A stretch of DNA of 64,000 nucleotides from positions 1 through 64,000 of the forward strand of contig CADCVE010000090.1 in NCBI GenBank assembly GCA_902806065.1, written 5' to 3'. Each line of letters starts with the position of its first letter. Position 1 is the first letter of the stretch. A model generated the notes under the pieces. That model was given only the letters and a program-made list of their open reading frames with translations, was not told where the DNA came from and made no database searches. Shown here piece by piece: positions 26,237-34,830 of the stretch. The translations under genes and the position numbers were made by a program. The stretch is from an uncultured Rubrobacteraceae bacterium. Lineage in GTDB: Bacteria; Actinomycetota; Rubrobacteria; Rubrobacterales; Rubrobacteraceae.

Positions 26237-27100
26237 ATGGCCAAGTTCTCGCCCGTAACGGGCCGCTATGTGACCTTCGAGGTCATGGGTGACGAGTTGA
26301 AGGTCTTTTTCCTGGAGAACGGCTCCGGGCAGCCTTTGGTCTGCCAGCATACCGCCGGGTGCCACAACCATCAGTGGCGGGATCTCCTGGAGGATGAGGA
26401 GATCACCCAAAACTACCGCGTAATCGCCTACGACCTCGTCCGTCACGGCAAGTCGGACCCGCCAAAGAACAAGGAGTGGTGGAAAGAGGAGTACAGGCTC
26501 ACCGCCGACTATTACGTGGCCTTCATCACCGCCTTCTGTGACGCCCTGGAGCTAGAAGACCCGATCTTCATGGGCTCCTCGTTCGGAGGGCAGGTCGCTC
26601 TACAGCTCGCCCTGCGCCACCCCGACCGCTTTGCGGCGGTCATCCCGGTAGAGGCCGCCGACTACTCGCCCGGCTTCTTCCTCGACTGGTGGCAGCACCC
26701 GCACGCCAACGCCGCTCAGGTCTGCGCCAGCGGCGTTTGGGACCTTATGGCCCCGCAGTCGCCGGATCAGGACCGCTGGGCGACGTGGTTCTACTACACC
26801 CAAGGCTCCGAGGCCTTCAGGGGAGACCTGTACTTCTACTCCGTGGACCACGACCTGCGTGGCAGGCTCGGGGAGATAGATGCCGAAAAGTGCCCGGTCG
26901 TGATCATGAACGCCGAGTACGATTACCTCACCACCCCCGAGGAGGGCCGGCAGACCGCCGAGCAGATACCGGGCGCCGAGTTCATCGAGATGAAGGGCAT
27001 CGGCCACTTCCCGATGAGCGAGAATTACCCGGTCTTCAAGCAGCACCTCCAGCAAGCCCTCCAGAAGATAGAGAGCAAGCTGGGCGCCCGTACGGGCTGA
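26237..27100 (+). CDS. Alpha/beta-fold hydrolase
   Basis: A 287-residue alpha/beta hydrolase. The nucleophile elbow is GSSFGG (MGSSFGGQVALQLALRHPDRF), the acid is probably Asp in NAEYDYLTTPEEG and the His is in GIGHFPMSENY. HTAGCHNHQWRDLL forms the oxyanion region. GGAGAAG-type ribosome site precedes ATG 26237. Being in an SCP2-hydrolase-BVMO row, it may hydrolyse esters or lactones produced by the monooxygenase, which is an inference from gene order. Confidence 0.85.
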   Translation: MAKFSPVTGRYVTFEVMGDELKVFFLENGSGQPLVCQHTAGCHNHQWRDLLEDEEITQNYRVIAYDLVRHGKSDPPKNKEWWKEEYRLTADYYVAFITAFCDALELEDPIFMGSSFGGQVALQLALRHPDRFAAVIPVEAADYSPGFFLDWWQHPHANAAQVCASGVWDLMAPQSPDQDRWATWFYYTQGSEAFRGDLYFYSVDHDLRGRLGEIDAEKCPVVIMNAEYDYLTTPEEGRQTAEQIPGAEFIEMKGIGHFPMSENYPVFKQHLQQALQKIESKLGARTG

Positions 27101-27108
27101 CAACCTTT

Positions 27109-27146
27109 GAGCTAGAGGGCCGGCGCGTGCTCATGCCCTCTAGCTC
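27109..27146 (+). terminator. Perfect 12-bp terminator hairpin
   Basis: GAGCTAGAGGGC at 27109-27120 is the exact complement of GCCCTCTAGCTC at 27135-27146, 8 nt after the hydrolase stop, followed by the pyrimidine-rich CTCTTCTCTGCTCTC. Confidence 0.75.
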
Positions 27147-27450
27147 CTCTTCTCTGCTCTCTGGCGTATCACGCTTGCAGCTCGACCGAAATACCTCAGC
27201 CGCGTGTGGTTGACCACCAGTCAGGGGTAATGCTACGCTTGTTATTCAAGGTAACGCTACTGGGGATAGACGGGCATGGGGAAAGGTCCGGCAATGGCAC
27301 GAAGGGCACACGGGCGATCTCATCCCGCCGTAAGAGCTTGCCATCTTTGTTTGGAATCAGGTTGGCTAACGCGGCTCGAAGACGGTCGATTCTGGCGGGA
27401 TGACAGCGTACGGAGAACGGATTGTGCACCACGACCAGGAGGAGGAAGAT
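27147..27450. other. Intergenic region before the monooxygenase
   Basis: About 300 bp. Short frames are present but no motif, start context or clear promoter can be supported. Confidence 0.35.
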
Positions 27451-29115
27451 ATGTCTAGCGTGCGAGAGGACGCTCAAGGAGCCAGCGCGGAGGAGCGGGT
27501 CACCGACTTCGACGCGGTCATTGTCGGCGCCGGGTTCGCGGGGTTGTATGCGCTTCACAAGCTGCGCAACGAGATGGGGCTCTCGGCGCGAGTCTACGAG
27601 GCGGGGAGCGGCATCGGCGGGACGTGGCACTGGAACCGCTATCCGGGCGCGCGCAGCGATTCGTCCAGTTGGATCTACTGCTACTCGTTCGACGAGGAGC
27701 TCCGCCAGGAATGGGAGTGGAGCGAGCGCTACCCCCAGCAGCCAGAGATAATGAGCTACATCGAGCACGTGGCCGACAAGTTCGACCTGAACCGGGACAT
27801 ACAACTCGAGACGCGTGTAACCGAGGCAACCTTCGATGAGGAGACGGAGCGGTGGGAGATCCGCACGGACACCGGAGACGTAGTCTCGGCGCGTTTCCTC
27901 ATCGCTGCCTTGGGTGCCCTGTCTGCTGCGAACGTGCCGGACATCTCCGGCACAGAAACGTTCGCTGGCGAGTGGTATCACACCGCCGAGTGGCCCCAAG
28001 AGGGCGTCGACTTCACCGGCAAGAGGGTCGGGGTCATCGGCACAGGAGCGACCGGCATCCAGGTCGCCACGGAGATCGCTGAGCAGGCGGATCATCTCAC
28101 CGTCTTCCAGCGCACCCCCAACTACGCCCTCCCACTCGGCAACTATCCGCTAGATACCGAGTCCCGGCGGCAGTACAAGGAGAACTACGAAGAGATATGG
28201 GAATGGGTCCGCCACAACTTCTCGGGCCACGACTACGATTTTATCGGTAAATCCATCCTGGAGGCCACGCCGGAGGAGCGCGAGCGCGCGTTCCAGGAGC
28301 GCTATGACCGCGGTGGCTTCGGCCTGTGGATAGGCAACTACGATGACATCCTCGAGAGCAGGGAAGCCAACGACCCCGTCTCCGAGTGGGTGCGCGCGAG
28401 GATCCAGGAGCGGGTCGACGACCCCGTAACCGCTGAGAGGCTCACCCCCCGCGACCACGCGTTCGGCACCAAGCGGGTGCCGCTGGAGAACGGCTATTAC
28501 GAAATATTCAACCGCGACCACGTCGAGCTCGTGGACGTAAAGGAAGCGCCGATTGAGGGGATCACCTCGACCGGGGTGCGCACCAAGGACGGCGAGTACG
28601 AGTTCGACGCCCTGGTGTTCGCCACCGGCTTCGACGCCATGACCGGCCCGTACAACAAGATTGACATTCGGGGCCGAGATGGGCAACTGCTGCGCGACAA
28701 GTGGGCCGAGGGGCCGCGCACGTACCTCGGCATCATGAGCGCGGGCTACCCCAACCTGTTCGCCATCACCGGGCCGCAGAGCCCGTCAGTGCTCACGAAT
28801 ATGCCGGTCGCGATCGAGCAGCACGTCGAGTGGATCTCGGAGGTCGTGCAGCACATGCGCGACAAGGGCCTCGATGTCATCGAGCCCACCCGAGAGGCGG
28901 AGGACGAGTGGGTCGACCACTCGCAGGAGGTGGCCTACGCCACGCTGTTACCCGAGTCCGCCACCTGGTACATGGGCGCCAATATCCCCGGCAAGCCGCA
29001 GGTGTTTCTGCCCTACCTTGGCGGGCTCGGACCCTACCGGCAGAAGTGCGACGAGGTCGCCGCCAACGACTACGAGGGCTTCGCCTTCGCCACCCGCGAA
29101 GGGGCCAACACATGA
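27451..29115 (+). CDS. Baeyer-Villiger-type flavin monooxygenase
   Basis: A 554-residue FAD/NADPH monooxygenase that inserts oxygen next to a ketone to make an ester or lactone. The first Rossmann motif is GAGFAG (26-31), the diagnostic BVMO fingerprint FAGEWYHTAEWP (171-182) matches FxGxxxHxxxWP exactly, and the second dinucleotide motif is GTGATG (197-202). GGTWHWNRYPGARSD is also typical of cyclohexanone or phenylacetone monooxygenases. AGGAGGAAG precedes ATG 27451. Its hydrolase neighbour could open the product lactone or ester. Confidence 0.93.
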   Translation: MSSVREDAQGASAEERVTDFDAVIVGAGFAGLYALHKLRNEMGLSARVYEAGSGIGGTWHWNRYPGARSDSSSWIYCYSFDEELRQEWEWSERYPQQPEIMSYIEHVADKFDLNRDIQLETRVTEATFDEETERWEIRTDTGDVVSARFLIAALGALSAANVPDISGTETFAGEWYHTAEWPQEGVDFTGKRVGVIGTGATGIQVATEIAEQADHLTVFQRTPNYALPLGNYPLDTESRRQYKENYEEIWEWVRHNFSGHDYDFIGKSILEATPEERERAFQERYDRGGFGLWIGNYDDILESREANDPVSEWVRARIQERVDDPVTAERLTPRDHAFGTKRVPLENGYYEIFNRDHVELVDVKEAPIEGITSTGVRTKDGEYEFDALVFATGFDAMTGPYNKIDIRGRDGQLLRDKWAEGPRTYLGIMSAGYPNLFAITGPQSPSVLTNMPVAIEQHVEWISEVVQHMRDKGLDVIEPTREAEDEWVDHSQEVAYATLLPESATWYMGANIPGKPQVFLPYLGGLGPYRQKCDEVAANDYEGFAFATREGANT

Positions 29116-29188
29116 TCTCACCCGTTCTACTCCCATGAGTTCCACGGCGAGTACGACCTGATCAGCATCGGGCGCCTCGACCTGGAAT

Positions 29189-29218
29189 GAGGTGACCGCT
29201 CCCGGGAGCGGCCACCTC
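29189..29218 (+). terminator. Hairpin after the monooxygenase
   Basis: GAGGTG-A-CCGCTCC pairs with GGAGCGG-C-CACCTC around a central CCGGG; the core CCGCTCCCGGGAGCGG is self-complementary. It lies 74 nt after the stop codon. Confidence 0.5.
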
Positions 29219-29286
29219 GCGGTGGGACCGTGGGACGATCCGAACGAAGCCAGGGACAACGCGATCCTGCTCGCGACCTGGTTTCG

Positions 29287-29644
29287 GCGCGGGATTGGGC
29301 ATCTCGGCGGCCCTGGACCTCCTCGTTGGGGCCCTCTGCGACGCGAAGGGGTCGCAGCGCGTGTTCCTGTTCGGCGCGGTGGCTGGAGTGGCTGGCCTTC
29401 TCTCAGGCAACTACAGTCTGGGCGCTCGTCGCCGCTGGACGCTCCTTCTGGGTCCGGTGATGGTCTGCATGTTCTACGAGCCGACCTACGTGGCGCGGTC
29501 GAACAGGGGTTCGATGGGCCGAAGGGCAGGCTCATAGGCGCTCTGACCGTCTTCGCCTGGGTCTCTGCTATGGTGTTCGTCCCGCTTACTCCCAGCAGCG
29601 CCGCCAATAGCATCGCTTTTCTCATACTCTATCTCCCCCTCTAG
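29287..29644 (+). pseudogene. MFS transporter fragment
   Basis: Two overlapping frames encode hydrophobic helices: LGISAALDLLVGALCDAKGSQRVFLFGAVAG and, after a shift near 29490, EQGFDGPKGRLIGALTVFAWVSAMVFVPL with a final AANSIAFLILYLPL. The loop GALCDAKGSQR resembles the MFS loop 2-3 region. No start or complete fold remains. Confidence 0.45.
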
Positions 29645-29827
29645 CAAGGCCAGATGCCCCGAGACGTACCCTCCATGGGGTTGTCGGCGCTGCATCCTCC
29701 GAAAAGAGGGCTTCAGCCGACCAAAAGTAAGGGGGTGGTCAGGGCGTGATGCTTCTCTCGCCGGGAGGTTGCTAAACTCTCCCGGGCCGGGCTTACTGTG
29801 GGACCGGGTTAGCGATGAGGAGGCATA

Positions 29828-30589
29828 ATGGAGCTTCTTTTGCCTGGACGGTTTGAAGATCCCGGTACGGCCTACGCTTACCAGAGGATTATCTTCGAGG
29901 AGGTAGCGGCGGGCGCGCGGCCCCCGACCGTTTCGATTACTCCCTCCACCCGCCACCTTGGGGTGACGAGGAGGGATACGCGCCGGCCTGGCTTCGATAA
30001 AGCCGTCCAGGCAGCTCACGAGGAGGGTTACCCGACGCTCGTTCGCGGCGCGGGCGGAGGCGCAACCGCCGCCGGTCCAGGCACCTTCGGCTTCTCCATA
30101 ATAAGGTCCGCCGAAGACGCGCGCCGGGGCATAGGGGAACGCTACGACGAGGCCGCCGCCCTGGTGCTCGGGGTCTTCTCCCGGCTCGGCATCAGTGGCA
30201 CGCAGGTCGGCGAGGTGCGCGATGAGTTCTGCCCGGGGGATCACAGCATCCGCTTTGGGGGTTTCGAGAGTGGCATGAAACTCGTTGGCATAGCCCAGCG
30301 CCTTACGCGCAGGGCCACGAGTGTCGGGGGTATCGTGCTGGTGTGGGGCGAAGAGGATCTGGCCCGGGTTCTCTCCCGTGTCTACGCTGCTATGGAGCTT
30401 CCTATGAGACCCGGTAGCGTCGGAAGCCTGCGCCGGGCCGGAAGCAAGGCGGAGGTCGAAAGCGTCGTAGCCGCCTTTGCCAAGGAAGTGAACCTCCGGT
30501 ATGGCGCCGAGCCAGTTCCCCTGGACGAGCAGACGCTGCGAAAGGCCAAAGGTAGACGCGCCGAGTGCCTGGTACTGCCCTCCCTGTAA
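29828..30589 (+). CDS. Lipoate--protein ligase / octanoyltransferase-family protein
   Basis: A 253-residue biotin/lipoate A/B ligase-fold protein. It carries RGAGGGATAAGPGTFGFSII, which matches the RxxGGGxVxHxxG lipoyl-binding strand but lacks the usual His, and a catalytic-type Lys in FESGMKLVGIAQR (GxKxxGxAQ). It may attach lipoate or transfer octanoyl groups, or be a divergent paralogue. GAGGAGG precedes ATG 29828 with good spacing. The missing His in the substrate strand makes the precise activity uncertain. Confidence 0.7.
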   Translation: MELLLPGRFEDPGTAYAYQRIIFEEVAAGARPPTVSITPSTRHLGVTRRDTRRPGFDKAVQAAHEEGYPTLVRGAGGGATAAGPGTFGFSIIRSAEDARRGIGERYDEAAALVLGVFSRLGISGTQVGEVRDEFCPGDHSIRFGGFESGMKLVGIAQRLTRRATSVGGIVLVWGEEDLARVLSRVYAAMELPMRPGSVGSLRRAGSKAEVESVVAAFAKEVNLRYGAEPVPLDEQTLRKAKGRRAECLVLPSL

Positions 30590-30609
30590 ACACGCGTACG
30601 GAGGCAGGG

Positions 30610-30626
30610 GTAGCACGTGCTACAAT
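30610..30626 (+). promoter_or_regulatory. Palindrome overlapping the -10 of the nfeD-slipin operon
   Basis: GTAGCACGTGCTAC (30610-30623) is a perfect 14-bp palindrome whose right end overlaps TACAAT (30621-30626), a good -10 located about 48 nt before the NfeD start. Such an arrangement suits a repressor site. A preceding CCTCC/GGAGG hairpin at about 30582-30605 may end the lipoate ligase transcript. Confidence 0.45.
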
Positions 30627-30673
30627 CGGGATAGGATGCGACGGTTGCTCGTTCATAGAGCGGGAGAGATACG

Positions 30674-31222
30674 GTGGGCCCGGTGTGCGCGCTGGGAGTC
30701 CTGCTCGTGAGTTGGCTCGGGGTAGCTTTGATCCTCGTGGCGGCCTTGTTCTTCGCGGTTGACCTGATAGTGACCAGCCACGGTTTGCCGACTTTCGCGG
30801 GCATCGTGGCGCTTTTCTTCGGGGTGTTCACGCTCTATTATCCGGCCACGCCTCTCACCCTGGCGTCTTTGGTGGTTCTCGTGGCTCTTGCGGGGCTGCT
30901 TGTGGTGGTTCTCATGGCTAGTTCTAGCGCGGCGCTCGCGGCTGTAGGGAGGCCGTCAATGACCGGCGCGGAGAGAATGGTTGGGGAGGTAGGGGTCGCA
31001 AGGGAGACGTTGGGCGCTGGGTCCGCCGGTTGGGTACTCGTGCGTGGCGAGTTGTGGCGAGCCATACCAGCGGTACCGCCCGAAGACGTCTACGACAGCG
31101 ACGAGCAAGACCGGACCATAGGCGCTGGGTGTAAGGTACAGGTAGTGGGTTGCGGGGATGGAAGGGTCTTGGTGGTGACGTTCGAGCCAGCGCCGTTCGA
31201 GCGTTCGTTCAAAGAGAGTTAG
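30674..31222 (+). CDS. Short NfeD-like membrane protein
   Basis: A 182-residue protein with three or four hydrophobic helices (about 10-85) and a C-terminal OB-fold-like domain (GRPSMTGAERMVGEVGVARETL, GWVLVRGELWRAI, GCKVQVVGCGDGRVLVV). This is the NfeD1b-short layout without the N-terminal serine protease. GGGAGAG lies before GTG 30674; GTG 30707 is an alternative. It is followed after 9 nt by a slipin gene, the classic NfeD-stomatin pair thought to act in membrane quality control or microdomains. Confidence 0.85.
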   Translation: MGPVCALGVLLVSWLGVALILVAALFFAVDLIVTSHGLPTFAGIVALFFGVFTLYYPATPLTLASLVVLVALAGLLVVVLMASSSAALAAVGRPSMTGAERMVGEVGVARETLGAGSAGWVLVRGELWRAIPAVPPEDVYDSDEQDRTIGAGCKVQVVGCGDGRVLVVTFEPAPFERSFKES

Positions 31223-31231
31223 GAGGATTTC

Positions 31232-32146
31232 GTGCAGACGAGTTTGGGTCTGATGCAGGTAGCTGAGTTTGGGGGATTCGTAATCCTGGCCGTGGTCGTG
31301 GTAATGATCATACTCATCGTGGCTAGTGCCGTGCGTATCGTCAACGAGTACGAGCGGGGGGTTATATTCTCTCTAGGGAGGATCAAGGGCGCCAAAGGTC
31401 CGGGTCTGTTCTTCCTCGTACCCATACGCGACAAGATGATCAAAGTAGACTTGAGGACTGTTACGATGGACGTGCCCCCGCAGGATGTCATTACGCGCGA
31501 CAACGTGCCCGCCAGGGTCAACGCCGTCGTCTACTTCAGGGTTATGGACCCGAACAAGTCCGTCATCGAGGTCGAAAACTACGTGTTGGCTACTAGTCAG
31601 ATCAGCCAGACCACATTGAGGAGCGTGCTGGGCCAGAAGGACCTCGACGACTTGCTGACCAATCGCGAGGCCATAAACGAGGAACTCCAGACGATAATCG
31701 ACTACCACACCGACCCCTGGGGGATAAAGGTCAGCGTCGTCGAGGTGAAGGACGTGGAGATACCCCAGCAGATGCAGCGGGCGATGGCACGCCAGGCCGA
31801 GAGTGAGCGCGAGCGCCGGGCGAAGATCATCGCCGCCGAGGGCGAGTACCAGGCCTCCCAGCGTCTCCGACAGGCGGCCGACAGGCTCGAAACCCCGACC
31901 GCGCTGCAGCTCAGGCTCTTCCAGACCATGACTGAGATCGCCTCGGAGAACAACTCCACGGTGATCCTGCCGGTTCCGTTGGACCTCTTCAAGCCTTTCA
32001 TCCAGAACTTCGACGGCTCTAATGGTCAAGACCAGCGGGCACAGGCGACGCGGCGCAGGGAGGAAGAAGAGGCCGAGCGTCTCTACGAGGAGGCTGTCGG
32101 CGAGGCCAAGGGCGGCGGGGAAGCCTCCGACACCCTGCCTCGCTGA
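31232..32146 (+). CDS. Slipin/SPFH-domain protein (stomatin family)
   Basis: A 304-residue membrane-anchored SPFH protein. One N-terminal helix (about 12-35) is followed by the SPFH domain: [54 protein letters not shown] and [23 protein letters not shown] coiled-coil region follows ([22 protein letters not shown]) and then an acidic tail. AGGAGG precedes GTG 31232. It partners the upstream NfeD-like protein in oligomeric membrane scaffolds. Confidence 0.92.
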   Translation: MQTSLGLMQVAEFGGFVILAVVVVMIILIVASAVRIVNEYERGVIFSLGRIKGAKGPGLFFLVPIRDKMIKVDLRTVTMDVPPQDVITRDNVPARVNAVVYFRVMDPNKSVIEVENYVLATSQISQTTLRSVLGQKDLDDLLTNREAINEELQTIIDYHTDPWGIKVSVVEVKDVEIPQQMQRAMARQAESERERRAKIIAAEGEYQASQRLRQAADRLETPTALQLRLFQTMTEIASENNSTVILPVPLDLFKPFIQNFDGSNGQDQRAQATRRREEEEAERLYEEAVGEAKGGGEASDTLPR

Positions 32147-32161
32147 TTGAAGGGGCAACGA

Positions 32162-32428
32162 ATGGCCGCTCCCCGAAACGACTCCCCGACCGGTGAGGAA
32201 CGGGAAGGGCCGGACCTCACCCCGCCCGCGGCAGGCTACGAGCTATACCGTCACAAGAACATCGGGTCCACGGAGACGAAGAACTGGCACGGGCTCTACT
32301 GGGCCAGGCGAAACGCGGAGGGCGACTACGAGATCCGCACCGTTCCCGTCTCCTCCGGAGAGCACTCGGCGCCAGGTGGGATCTGGCCCGGTAAAAGCTT
32401 CGAGAGGTACTACGCCAGGGTGTCCTGA
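32162..32428 (+). CDS. Hypothetical protein (88 aa)
   Basis: A small soluble protein with a disordered N-terminus (residues 1-30) and a compact aromatic segment: YELYRHKNIGSTETKNWHGLYWARRNAEGDYEIRTVP. AAGGGG precedes ATG 32162 and the gene starts 15 nt after the slipin stop, so it is probably in the same operon. The family is not recognised. Confidence 0.65.
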   Translation: MAAPRNDSPTGEEREGPDLTPPAAGYELYRHKNIGSTETKNWHGLYWARRNAEGDYEIRTVPVSSGEHSAPGGIWPGKSFERYYARVS

Positions 32429-32668
32429 CAAAACAGGCCATAAACAGCGCGCGACGCGGGGCGTAGTCTGGGCTGGTACGGACGATAAGCAAGTCCGGTC
32501 CTTTCGCCGCCTCCTGAATCGAAGATGCTGAAGAACGTAGCATGCGCCCCGTCTGCCACCTCTCCGTTCGTGGCGTATGCACATACAGTTTTGCGGCAGG
32601 CTGATCGGGGTATCCTTAACGTTTTCGGTTGGAGATATGGTTACAATCAACGAAGGAGTTAGACGCCC

Positions 32669-33517
32669 GTGAGCACAGTCCCTAGCATTACTCTCAACGA
32701 CGGTAATATCATCCCGCAACTTGGTTTTGGGGTTTACCAGATCAAGCCGGAAGAAACCGCAGAGGCGGTGAGCACCGCTCTAGAGATTGGCTACCGGCAC
32801 ATCGACACTGCGGAGATGTACGGTAACGAGAAGGAGGTCGGCGAGGCCGTTCGCGCCTCCGGCCTTGACCGCGGTGATGTCTTCGTTACCAGCAAGCTCA
32901 ACAATGGGTTCCACGAGCCCCAGGACGCCCGCGAGGCGTTCGACAAGACGTTGTCAGAGCTCGGCTTTGACTATGTAGACCTGTTTCTCATCCACTGGCC
33001 GTTGCCCACGCTCTACGACGGCGACTTCGTGTCCACCTGGAAGACGCTCGAAGAGTTCCGCCGCGGCGGTCGTGCCCGCTCGATCGGCGTGTCGAACTTC
33101 CAGATCGAGCACCTGGAGCGGTTGGCTGCCGAGACCGACACGGTACCGGCGGTAAACCAGATCGAGGTGCACCCCTATTTCGTCAACGACGCGGTGCGCC
33201 GCTACGGCGAGGAGCATGGAATCGCTACCGAGGCGTGGTCGCCGATCGCGCAGGGCAAGGTGCTCGACGAGCCTACTATTACCCAGATCGCCGACAAGGT
33301 CGGCAAGAAGCCCGCGCAGGTCGTGTTGCGGTGGCACATCGAGCGCGGCGACATCGTGTTCCCGAAGTCGGTGACCCCATCGCGCATGAAGGAGAACTTC
33401 GAGTTGTTCGACTTCGAGCTCGATCCCACCGACATCGGCACGATCACCGCGCTCGACCAGGGCGCGGACGGTCGCATCGGTCCAAACCCGGATACGTTCG
33501 CCTACGTCCCAGGCTGA
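32669..33517 (+). CDS. Aldo/keto reductase (2,5-diketo-D-gluconate reductase-like)
   Basis: A 282-residue NADPH-dependent TIM-barrel reductase. The catalytic tetrad is complete: Asp46 and Tyr51 (HIDTAEMYGNE), Lys76 (TSKLNN) and His in FLIHWPLP (about 109). The NADPH-binding C-terminal block is IVFPKSVTPSRMKENFELFDF. GAAGGAG lies upstream of GTG 32669. It stands alone; substrate would be a small aldehyde, ketone or sugar derivative. Confidence 0.93.
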   Translation: MSTVPSITLNDGNIIPQLGFGVYQIKPEETAEAVSTALEIGYRHIDTAEMYGNEKEVGEAVRASGLDRGDVFVTSKLNNGFHEPQDAREAFDKTLSELGFDYVDLFLIHWPLPTLYDGDFVSTWKTLEEFRRGGRARSIGVSNFQIEHLERLAAETDTVPAVNQIEVHPYFVNDAVRRYGEEHGIATEAWSPIAQGKVLDEPTITQIADKVGKKPAQVVLRWHIERGDIVFPKSVTPSRMKENFELFDFELDPTDIGTITALDQGADGRIGPNPDTFAYVPG

Positions 33518-33864
33518 GTCGTCCCCAAACAGATCGGGAGCGCACATGAGGGGACCCACCCGAAGCTAGAGAAGTTCTCTGTTTCTGCCAGGCCCCGCTG
33601 CAGTTCGGCGTTGCGCTATTGGTGGCCTGGTTTGTCCTAAGGTGGGGATCGCATAAAGCACGCTCCGGGAGAGAAAAAAGCTCTACGGACCTCCCGATCG
33701 GCCCGTAGTTAGGATGTCCGTTACCCACAACAAACGCGGGGTCAGCGTCGAGGCGTAGCGCTTGTTCCTCTCGCAAGCTACCCCACGGACGCGCTAATAT
33801 AGTCGTCTTTGGCGCAACGAGGAATATCTGAGTTTCTGGAGGTAGCTTACGTGGATAGCCGCAC
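33518..33864. other. Intergenic region with promoter for the YmdB-like gene
   Basis: About 350 bp. CCAGGCC near 33582 and GGCCTGG near 33625 could pair as a large-loop hairpin after the aldo/keto reductase. TATAGT at 33798-33803 is a good -10. A GGAGGT at 33838-33843 precedes a five-codon frame (GTG 33851 to TGA 33868) that overlaps the TTG start of the next gene. Confidence 0.45.
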
Positions 33865-34659
33865 TTGACGTTCCGGCTCTTGTTTATAGGCGATGTAATG
33901 GGCGCGGCCGGTTGCGCGGCTGTCCGAACGCACGTGCCGGACTTACGGCGGGAATTGAACCTTGACGCTGTCGTCGTCAACGGGGAGAACTCCGCACCTT
34001 CTGGACGGGGTATTACGCACGAGTCCGGCTCCGAGCTCCTCTCGGTAGCTGACTTCCTGACCCTTGGCAACCACACGTTCGACGCGGTAGGGGGGAGGGA
34101 GTACGTAGGGCGCGAGCCGCGGGTAGCACGTCCGGCAAATTTGGAGGCGGGTTTACCGGGCCAGGGGTCGGGCATGTTTGAGGCGAACGGCATGTGCGTT
34201 GGGGTCTTGAACGTACAGGGCCGGGTGTTTATGAAGCAGGATGTACGCTCCCCTTTCGAGGCTGCGGATGAGGCGGTGGCGGATCTGGAAGCGGCCGGGG
34301 CGGACCTCATACTGGTGGACGTGCATGCGGAGGCGACGAGCGAGAAGCAGGCCTTGGGCTACCATCTGGCGGGGAGGGTGCAGGCCGTAGTCGGGACTCA
34401 TACGCACGTGCCGACCGCGGATACTCGCATACTCTCTGGTGGCACGGCCTACGTGACGGACGTTGGCATGACCGGTAGTAGGGAGAGCGTTATAGGCTTC
34501 GACAAGGAGGACTTTCTGGGACTCTTTCTCGGTAAGGGAATCTCGCGCCTCGGGGTGTCTAAAGGACCGGCCGATCTCAACGCTGTCGTTATAGAAGTGG
34601 ACGATGGGAACCACCAGGCGGTGAGGATCGAACGCATCTACAGAAGCCTGGCGGTATGA
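33865..34659 (+). CDS. YmdB/TIGR00282-family metallophosphoesterase
   Basis: A 264-residue two-metal phosphodiesterase similar to B. subtilis YmdB. Metal-binding blocks: FIGDVMGAAG (Asp), VVVNGENSA (Asn-Glu), LGNHTFD (Asn-His), DVHAEATSEKQALGYHLAGRV, VGTHTHVPTADTRIL (His pair) and YVTDVGMTGS. The strong ribosome site belongs to a five-codon mini-ORF whose TGA overlaps this TTG start (TTGA), so initiation may be by coupling. In Firmicutes YmdB affects RNA decay and biofilm decisions; the role here is unknown. Confidence 0.9.
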   Translation: MTFRLLFIGDVMGAAGCAAVRTHVPDLRRELNLDAVVVNGENSAPSGRGITHESGSELLSVADFLTLGNHTFDAVGGREYVGREPRVARPANLEAGLPGQGSGMFEANGMCVGVLNVQGRVFMKQDVRSPFEAADEAVADLEAAGADLILVDVHAEATSEKQALGYHLAGRVQAVVGTHTHVPTADTRILSGGTAYVTDVGMTGSRESVIGFDKEDFLGLFLGKGISRLGVSKGPADLNAVVIEVDDGNHQAVRIERIYRSLAV

Positions 34660-34830
34660 AAAGGAGTTTTGTACGTCGCCGGAGAACTCCGTCTGGCCCT
34701 CGCTCGTGAACCTGCTTTGCTCTATGCGCACTAGCTCTTAAAGAGGTGAAAAGAGGACCATTTTACCTCGCTACGTCGTACTAAATACGGGGAGCGTTCC
34801 CGCGTGCAAAGCGTTCAAACAGGTGGTGTT

